Assembly (NCBI RefSeq): GCF_904849725.1
Contig: NC_058521.1
Coordinates: forward strand, 348,810,138 to 348,874,137
Source: Hordeum vulgare subsp. vulgare
Taxonomy: Eukaryota; Streptophyta; Magnoliopsida; Poales; Poaceae
Direction of reading: 5' to 3'
DNA: 64,000 nt
Shown: in pieces, positions 56,920-64,000 of the stretch
Numbering within the stretch: the stretch's first letter is position 1
Layout of the letters: every line of letters starts with the position of its first letter
Made by a program: the position numbers and the translations under genes
The notes under the pieces: model-generated
Databases searched by the model: none
What the model was told of the DNA's origin: nothing
What the model saw: the letters and a program-made list of their open reading frames with translations, nothing else

Positions 56920-57360
56920 TGGTACTCAGTCCAACTCTCTTTTCGAAAGGCAATTAACCTGAGGGGCTTGAGTGGAGGTAGGTTCAGAGACGTATTTGAC
57001 TTTAAAACCTTGGTCACTTATCATGGTAATAGCCCTCTTGGTGTAGTCCAGAATGCTTTGGTGTCTGGCCAACCAAGCCATACCAAGTATCACGTCCAAG
57101 CCTTGCGACTTAAGGATGATGAGATATGTTATGAAGTCTATCACGTTAATGGTGATCCCAACTCCTCTACATCCTAGCTTGGTCCTTAGCACTTCTCCCG
57201 GGGTGTGTACTGCCATTTTCCCATTAAGGAGGGTAGGCTTCAAACCACACTTTGCAGCAAACTTTTGGGTGACATAAGAATGTGAAGCACCACAATCAAA
57301 CAATACTGTTGCTGGGGTAGAGTTGACAAGGAACGTACCCAGAATGCAGTCCGGGTCCTC
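56920..57360 (-). pseudogene. pol: aspartic protease region (element F)
   Basis: One open frame from about 57350 to 56926 with FDCGASHSYVTQKF (57303-57262), matching element A, and ILGMAWLARHQSILD (about 57090). A TAG near 56926 ends it before RT. This copy lacks the two frameshifts that break element A here, which helps place them. Confidence 0.75.
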
Positions 57361-58581
57361 CTAGGCTTCCTCAGTGGAGATGTGATTCACGCGACCCCTG
57401 CTGTGGTAATGCTGGTTGCGGGGAGCCTCATTCCTGTTTGGTGCTCCATGGCCTTGTCCTAGATTTGGTGCATTGGGGCACAGTGCATCGGGCTTCTTGT
57501 TGGGGCATTGCCTGGAGTAATGTCCAGGCTGACCACATCCAAAGTAGGTGACCTTCCCCGGGATGTTGGGCTTGCCCCCACTGTTGTTGGGCGGATTGAT
57601 TGTCGGCTTGGGGTTGGCATGCTGCTGAGGCTCGTAGTTTTGGCGAAATGCATGAGTATTGTACTACTGCTGCTGATAGTTAGGCCTTGTCGGGGCGGAT
57701 TGCCATGGACGAGCCTTCTGGTTGCTGGAACCACCATTTCCCATCAGCTTACGCCTGTGACTATCATCCATATCACGACGCTTGTCTTCTAGCATGAGAG
57801 TATTGTTTAACAGATCACAAAAGGTCCGGCAGTCACAAACAACAAGCTGTTATTGCAGTGCATGCTGGAGTCCTTCCATGAAGCATTCCACCTTAGCAGC
57901 CTCAGTGCTGACATCTTTTGGCGCATACCTCGACAAGAAGTTGAACTTGTGCAGGTATTCTTTCATTGTGCTGCCACCTTGCTTCAGAGCACGGAACTCC
58001 CGCTCCTTCATACTCATCATTCCAGAGGGAATGTGAGCAGCGCGGAACCCATTTTTGAAGACAGCCCAAGTGATAGCATGAGCGTGTTGCATAATCTGGA
58101 ACCCATCCCACCTAGCCCTGGTTGTGCCTCTGAGATAGTGAGAAGCATAAAGGACCTTCTCATGATCGTCCATGTAATTAACCAGCACGAGGAGGTCTTC
58201 AATAGTGCGGATCCAGTCATCGGAATCCAGGGGATGAGTTGTCTTAGTGAATATTTGGGGCGTAGTGCTCATGAACTCACACTGAGTGGAGCGACCATTG
58301 CCATTTCCGCCCTATGACGGGTTGTTCACTAGGGCCTGAGCTATCTGCTAGATGGCAGCGTTGTTGGCTTGGCGTTCCTCTCGGAGAGCTTGGAGGAACC
58401 GAGCCACAGTCATGTTCTCCGGAGGAGGCTGTGGCGGGGGAATGTCACCTTGCTGCTACTCCGGGTGATCTCCAGCTTGGGCAAACCCACCGTCTCCTGG
58501 CTGCTGGCTAGAGTTGCCAGTGTTGGGGTTGCCGAAGGTACTAGTGCGAGTAGCAGTCACCATCCTGTTTGGAGCAGACAT
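57361..58581 (-). pseudogene. gag (element F), degenerate
   Basis: ATG at 58581-58579 (MSAPNRM), the start equivalent to 12140 in element A. The gag core (58272-57850) is open and contains DDWIRTIEDLL and TRARWDGF. Stops near 58455, 58345, 58310, 57850 and 57665 interrupt. The zinc-knuckle region (about 57545-57500) reads YFGCGQPGHYSRQC, with Tyr instead of the first Cys, as in A. The frame continues to HISTEEA before TAG at about 57362. Confidence 0.75.
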
Positions 58582-58870
58582 GTCAATACTCCGAAGTGGT
58601 CGAGAGGAGAGCATAAAGGGATGACTTGCCTATATAAGGGGGCTTTGGTATAGTGCGAGTGTGTCAAACAAGGGGGGTCGAAGAACCCTATGCAAATATA
58701 TTAATTAAGATAGGCGATGCAATCGCTTACAAGTTGCCTAAGGCAAAATCGCGGCTTTTATCGAGACACAAATGGAAAGCACACACACTACAAGCATTCA
58801 TGGTTTCATATGGACCATTACACGGACTCGACTTTGCATGGGGACTCCTACTTGTCCTAAGACATCCATC

Positions 58871-59637
58871 CTAAGCAATGTATTGCTCGGTGTCGTACAC
58901 AGGCTCTTCAGGGTCTTCCTCCTCGTCCTCATCTATGCGGTTATATTCTTCGTTCATGGGTGTGGGGGAAGGAAGAGGTCCATCGTGATGACATTTCGTC
59001 GGTGAAGCGGTAAGGAGCTCAATGTATTCCTCGGCGGTCAGGAGTCGACTCTATACGAGTATCCTTAAGTGGTGGAATTCCTACTCGGAAGTCGATGGCA
59101 GATTGCCCTCCAGGTGCTCCTTCTTTATTAACCTTGCACGTCTTCATATTCTCTAGGCGGAGTAGGTCCTTGACTTGATGAAGTTCTTGGTGAAGCGTCA
59201 CGGACTCCTTCATTAGAAGGTGAGCTAGAGTGTTGGCAGAGAGGCTGAAGTAGGTCTAAAACCTGAGTGGCGTTCCTTCCTCCGGGGATGGGTTGAGTGT
59301 CCAGCTCCCATCAAGTCTGTCCTTAACAAAAGGCAGTTGACGAGTAGCCAGCTCATTGGCCATCTCGGAAGGATATCTCAGAGATGCACGAGTTCCTCTC
59401 GTGATGCCGTCTCCACTGCCAATACCAGAGTCTCCATCCGTGGTCCTTCAAAGAACCAACTATATGGGGAGTCGTTTGCCTTCACAATCACATCCACGTG
59501 ATATTCCTTTGTGCTAGCATTGACCCAGGGCTCGTGGTAGAGAAAACGGGCGTGCAGATTACTTGAGACTTCTCCAAGGTATCTCCCAAGAATAGGGGAA
59601 AGTCAGTTTCCAAAATCGTCTCAGGTACTACGGCCAC
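58871..59637 (-). pseudogene. ORF0 (element F), broken, start codon lost
   Basis: Matches 11089-11877 of element A. The ATG of A is GTG here (59637-59635). FLYHEPWVN and EYHVDVIVKANDSP lie at about 59540-59480, WFFEGPRME at about 59460, then frames change. A short segment (59213-59019) with LHQELHQVKDLLR is open. It ends at TAG 58873-58871 after an acidic tail like that of A. No function known. Confidence 0.65.
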
Positions 59638-59780
59638 TTACAAGGTTTTTAGGAGAGGGTAAGAAATTTGTGGGTGTTATGAAAAGATAGTAGGGTGGAG
59701 AAAATCTCAAGTGTAAGGGTTGAGAGTGTCATTCGCCTCGGCTATCGTCCATGCTACCTAAGGCTTCCTATAGTGAGGAT

Positions 59781-59793
59781 GGTTGTGATACCA
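59781..59793 (-). promoter_or_regulatory. Element F primer-binding site, altered
   Basis: On the minus strand TGGTATCACAACC, four bases after the LTR end. Element A reads TGGTATCAGAGC. The first eight bases match initiator tRNA-Met; the rest has changed, so priming would be weakened. Confidence 0.65.
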
Positions 59794-59797
59794 GCTT

Positions 59798-62700
59798 TGT
59801 GGGGACCACGACTTACGCGTCGAGAAAGTCGAATGCATGTGTACAGTGATCCCAGAGATCAATGCTCACTGAACACAAAGATACAGAATAACGAGAGTCT
59901 TACATCCAAATTCAACGTCTGATACTATAAAGGACCATCACGGTCAAGTCTTACATAGATAGGACCAAGAAGGCCAATCACACCAACACAACTACTAGCA
60001 GAATACTTGGTAGAAAACGGGAACCCAGGCCATAGCCTTAACCAACAGGAATTCTGACTGGGAAGTGTCCTAGTTCGTGTGTCCATCTCTAAAAACAAAT
60101 TTTTATTCATACTCTGGTCCCTCCATGTCTGGTTAATAAAATGACCAGTGGCAAGCCTTTGAGTAAATTGAATGTACTCGCAAACAGCCCTTTATACGGA
60201 TAATGCAGTTGGTACAATAATAAAGTAATATGCAGCCTTTGTGGAAAGCAAGTTTTAATTGAAAATGAGCATGGTTAATTACTTGTATGTATATGCATCA
60301 TAAGCTAGACGGCAATCATGATTGCGGGTCACAGATATCATCATATCTACGGAGGGCTAAACGCCACGGGTTCACCCTGTATGCCAAGTCTCCAGACTTG
60401 TCGTACCATCTTACTTAGATTACACCTTAATACTCACACAAACAACTGGTTTATGCAGAAACAACTGGACATAGTTTAAGCAAGATTACCCAACTGTCCT
60501 TGACCGTGGACACGACTATTAGAATAGTTTTACACTCTGCGGAGGTTGTACGATGTACCCACGAGATCCAGGGAACTTCCGTGTCATCCACGACTCGTGG
60601 TATATAACCTACCCGACGTATGTACCCAATCAATGCCTTTCCCCTGACGACACTAGAGAAAGATTCCACTCGATTGGTACCCAGCCCACATCATGTACGT
60701 CGTACGAGCACCAACTCAGGACCGTATCGTCCATGCAGGGACCAACGGTGTGCCCAGAACACGTAAAAACGGCATAGTCGACCTACCTGGTAGGACCCCG
60801 TCACGAGAGTGAACATATCACTCCCGCCACTAGTAATGCGGGCTCTTTGCTAGCACCACAAAAGTAATCAACAAAGACTCATCCCATAAAGGGGTATCGT
60901 GGTCGCACATGTAAAGTTGGGATGGACGACACATCATAAATCTAATCCCATTTCCGAAACCACTCACACAAAACCTTGTCGATACACCACTTCTTTCTCA
61001 AGTGGTCGACCAGTTCAACACCATCACCCTCGGGCATTAGTGGCACCCGACGGGGTTTTCGTAACACCTTTTATATCACATATGTGTTACCATTACCATG
61101 CATCTGCTCATCCTATGCGTAGCACTACTACTACTTGATAACTTTTATTACCGTGACCCTCATAGATGGTAAGGTCATGCTCAAGGCAAGTGCTCCAGAG
61201 GAGCCGTCGGTAACACCATGCCGGGTTTTACCGATTAATCTTGACTATATGCATCAGAATAAAATAATCAACATGTCATGCATAAAACATTTTCTCAGAC
61301 ATGGTCAAAGGACTGCTTACCTTGATCCGCTAGGTATCTCGGGTCTTCGAGGTCTTCGGGTCCAAGTCCTTCGTCAAAGACATGATCTATCGTCGTCATA
61401 ATAATAATAAGAAGCACACTAAAAAAACAGAGCACAAACTCTTTTTAAAAATGTTAACCTATTCTGAGAAATTCTATCTTTCGTTTTAAAAATATTAGTT
61501 TCTGTTTTTGAAGTAAAGAAGGTATTTTTAAAGTCTTATTAACACAAGCTAAAAATACGCAAAAAAGTCTTTGTAAAAATTTGCACAACAACACTAATAA
61601 ATTTTACATATTTTTAGAAGAATTATGGTGGAAAAGTATTTACATTTAATTAAATAATTTATCCTGTAGAAAAAATCGAAAAATCAGGATGAAAAGAAAA
61701 AGGAAAAGGGCTCGGCCCCTCGCTTGGCTCGGCCAGCAGCTGGGGCGCCCCAACTGGCCGACCGACCAGTCAGCCAACCATCCAGCACATGCGCGCGCGC
61801 CGTGAGGTTTAAAACTAACGCGCGGGCCCCTGCGGTCAGTGACAGAGAGGGGAGAGAGGGGGAGAGACTAGCCACCGATAGGTGGGTACATCCTATCGGG
61901 GTTGTCTTCCACCTCCAGACAGAGAGGAGGGGTGGCACGTCGGTGGTGGCTCCGACGTCCTCGTGGCCAACTGAGCACACAAATGGGTTCGTGGCGTCTT
62001 CGCCTTCCTCGTAAGGATCCATGGACCGACAGGGAGGTCCTGTGTCACCGGGGACGATGAGGTCACGGCGGAGAAGCTTCAGGTTGTGGTGGAGAGGGGT
62101 GTTCCGAGCGAGGAGAAGCTCGGGGGAGTGGTGGAGAAGGATCCTGAGCTAACTATGGTCATGGGGAACGTGTGAGGAGCTCGAGAGTGAGCCTGTAGCC
62201 TGAGACCGACGGAGCACCGACGCGGCAACGCCTAGGTCGATCTCGAGCACCGGGGCACTCCTTGCTAAAGTAGGGATGCTAGGGGATCGATTGGAGATTG
62301 GGAGGAGAGGTGTGGTGTGCTAGAACGATGGGGGAAGCCTATTTAATGGCAAGCGATGGGGCACCGAGCGGGGGAGCGCCGGTGGTTTTTGCCACGCCTG
62401 CAGGACAGGGAGAGAGGGCTCGGTGCTGAAATCACGGTTTGCGGATGTGGTTTAGGACTTAGACGGATGTAACGGGAGGAGCGTGGGTAGCTGTGCAGCC
62501 GTGCTGCGGGACCGCATCCTCTTGACCGACTCGGGCGCACGCGGACATGCGTCGCCTGAGTCAGTGGAGAGGGGTGAAAGGGGCCCTAAGGCTGCCTTGA
62601 GTCGGGTTGTTGTCGTGGGCGAGGAGAGACATCGAGGGGAGGTGAGAACCGGCCAGGGCTGGCCCCCTAGCCTCGGGTGTGCTCTGTAGCGCGTCCAGAG

Positions 62701-63044
62701 CATGGCTTTGTCCTGCCACAGCATGCTAGCGCGCTCTGGCGTGCTTTGGCCTTGTCTGGCGTGTATGTGGGGTGGGTTAGATGCCCTTCGATTGCTAGGA
62801 ACTGAGAGGATCAGTGATGGTCAAATGGAGGTGCATAAAGAGGTTTGGCCAACATTGAACCAGGAGCTAAATTGGGATTTTTGGCTCACTCACTTTGAAC
62901 CAAGGAGGGGCCACTCGTGTGTAGTTGAGGAGTGGTGCTGGCAGTCTGTGCTAGGAGTTTGGAGTGAAGGGTGTGGTTGTAGAGAGTGCTAGATCTTGTT
63001 TGACCAATCTAGTTGAAGGTGTTTGATCTGGTTTTGGGGCACCT
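59798..63044 (-). repeat. Element F 5' LTR, proximal segment
   Basis: On the minus strand it ends CCCCACA at 59798. It aligns with 49705-53030 (without the MITE). GC-rich block at 61700-62750. It is interrupted at 63045 by a solo LTR and resumes at 63920. Confidence 0.85.
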
Positions 63045-63919
63045 TGTTGGATTTTGGGCTCCGCAGAACCCTCAAGGTTCGAACACATGGGCGTGTAGGA
63101 AGATCTCTCTCGGCTCTACCTCAGTCAGCTCGCTACTCGATGGACAACATAGGAAACTCACTCGATGGTGAGGGAGACACATAACACAGCAGTTTACCCA
63201 GGTTCGGGCCGCTGTGAAGCGTAAGAGCCCACTCCTCCTTTGGTGGATTGCCTCTCGAGGAAGTTGGTTGATGAACTAGTAAAGTGCTTAGGCGGCTCCT
63301 GAGGCTGGGTGACCTTGCGTGCTCCTAGCGGGTGAATGAATGATTCCCCCCTTCTACGAAGCAACCTATCCTCTATATACAGTGGTGGCCCGGGTCCTCT
63401 TCCCTTATAGTTTCGGCGGGAATGGATCCCACAATATGCAATTTTGACGGGGAACACGGGAACATGCCCCCTCTGGCCAAAGGTGGTCTTCGCCTGCAAA
63501 TTGGCTTCCCGCGCTGCAGGGCCGGGCCAGGAGTTGACGTTTGTCCTGCTGGCGGGCCGCGACGGCCTTGTTGCACCAGAAGGGAAAACATTGGAAGATG
63601 CCTTGGGAACCCCAGTACGTCCTTGCCCCCTTTGCACTAAAGGGGAAACTGCACCGCCCTCCTACCTGATGCTCGTCTGTCCTTCCCTTGCGTCACCCTT
63701 GACACGTGAGGCCGGGCCTCGCCTCGGAATATCCACCGCCCCGGAGGGGTCCTGAGGGGGCCCCCGCGGGTCTTGATGTCGCTCCTCCTCGCGAGGCTTG
63801 GCCCCTCGCAAGGGCCTTGCCTTGAGCGACGACGAACCTGGGGCGTTTAGTTGATGAAGTGGGCCAGCCCTGGGCCGCAAACAGACAGGTCTGGTACCCC
63901 CATTCCCAGAACGCGAACA
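63045..63919 (-). mobile_element. Solo LTR of the element C (Tat-like) family
   Basis: 875 bp from TGTTGGATTT (63045) to GCGAACA (63919), matching 24202-24884 plus 34863-35039. Orientation minus, as for element C (start TGTTCGCGTTC at 63919). The flanks CACCT (63040-63044) and CAGCT (63920-63924) match at four of five bases, a likely target duplication. No interior sequence adjoins it. Short ORFs on both strands are not supported. Confidence 0.8.
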
Positions 63920-64000
63920 CAGCTAACCCTCACCAATGATGTTGAAAGTTAACAGGATTGTGTTTTAGGCAAGATTAGGATGCTCTACCAAATTTGAGAT
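63920..64000 (-). repeat. Element F 5' LTR, distal segment, cut by the window edge
   Basis: Matches 53040-53125 of the 3' LTR. About 860 further LTR bases should lie beyond the window. Confidence 0.85.

Larger units (their letters stand above)
49624..64000 (-). mobile_element. Element F: second copy of the element A family, minus strand, incomplete
   Basis: Reading from the right: 5' LTR (64000 to 59798, interrupted by a solo LTR), primer site (59793), ORF0, gag, protease, RT, RNase H, integrase, chromodomain-like tail (to about 53998), polypurine tract, 3' LTR (53981-49624). The 3' LTR lacks about 81 terminal bases and joins element C RNase H at a six-base shared sequence (AGATAC), so no target duplication exists on this side. 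The 5' LTR runs past the window. Coding regions carry stops and frameshifts at different places from element A, so the two copies decayed separately. Confidence 0.85.

Noticed and set aside
61724..62014. ORFs in the GC-rich LTR block of element F (also 51698-51967, 52026-52217)
   Set aside because: Non-conserved reading through GC-rich LTR sequence; both strands are open by composition.
63194..63637. 147-codon ORF on the minus strand, with similar ORFs at 24530-24817
   Set aside because: Lies wholly within the element C family LTR, and the frame differs between the two copies.

Overview
This window is intergenic DNA from a large-genome grass, most likely a Triticeae species (wheat, barley, rye or Aegilops type). 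I infer this from nested LTR retrotransposons filling essentially all 64 kb, Athila-group gag-protease elements of the kind common in Triticeae, very long LTRs, and no cellular protein gene, tRNA or rRNA that I can recognise. Almost every coding region is broken by stops and frameshifts. Family names below are lineage-level judgements by eye; I could not search a repeat library.

Layout. (1) 1-1366: end of an LTR of family B. (2) 1367-22297: element A, a plus-strand chromovirus-type Ty3/gypsy element (Tekay/Del/RIRE3-like) with LTRs of about 4 kb, an extra ORF before gag, then gag, protease, RT, RNase H, integrase and chromodomain remnants. Its 5' LTR is split by element B (3022-9771, minus, target duplication GACAC) and its 3' LTR by a solo LTR of the same B family (19942-21499). 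(3) 22298-24201: remnant of a Tat-type gypsy element with roughly 200-bp tandem repeats. (4) 24202-49624: element C, a minus-strand Tat-like gypsy element. Its 3' LTR is split by element D (24885-34857, target duplication AATGT), a three-LTR Athila-like array. Its pol is split between RNase H and integrase by element E (38887-48650), an Athila-like element carrying the only long uninterrupted ORF in the window (44041-45111). On the opposite strand to its pol, C also carries a broken ORF that resembles a plant B3 DNA-binding domain. (5) 49624-64000: element F, a minus-strand relative of A, holding a 211-bp fold-back MITE in one LTR and a solo C-family LTR in the other, and running off the window.

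How the parts relate. The nesting gives a relative order: C is older than D and E; A is older than B and the solo LTR; F is older than its MITE and solo LTR. B, D and E lack recognisable RT and integrase and would need enzymes supplied by other elements. A, C and F have RT, RNase H or integrase remnants but are disabled. Many in-frame stops lie where a CAG or CAA codon is expected, which points to C-to-T decay of methylated, silenced DNA.

The items most worth a second look are the antisense B3-like ORF of element C, the three-LTR structure of D with an exact target duplication around the whole array, the intact ORF of E, and polypurine-tract-like motifs repeated inside B, D and E.
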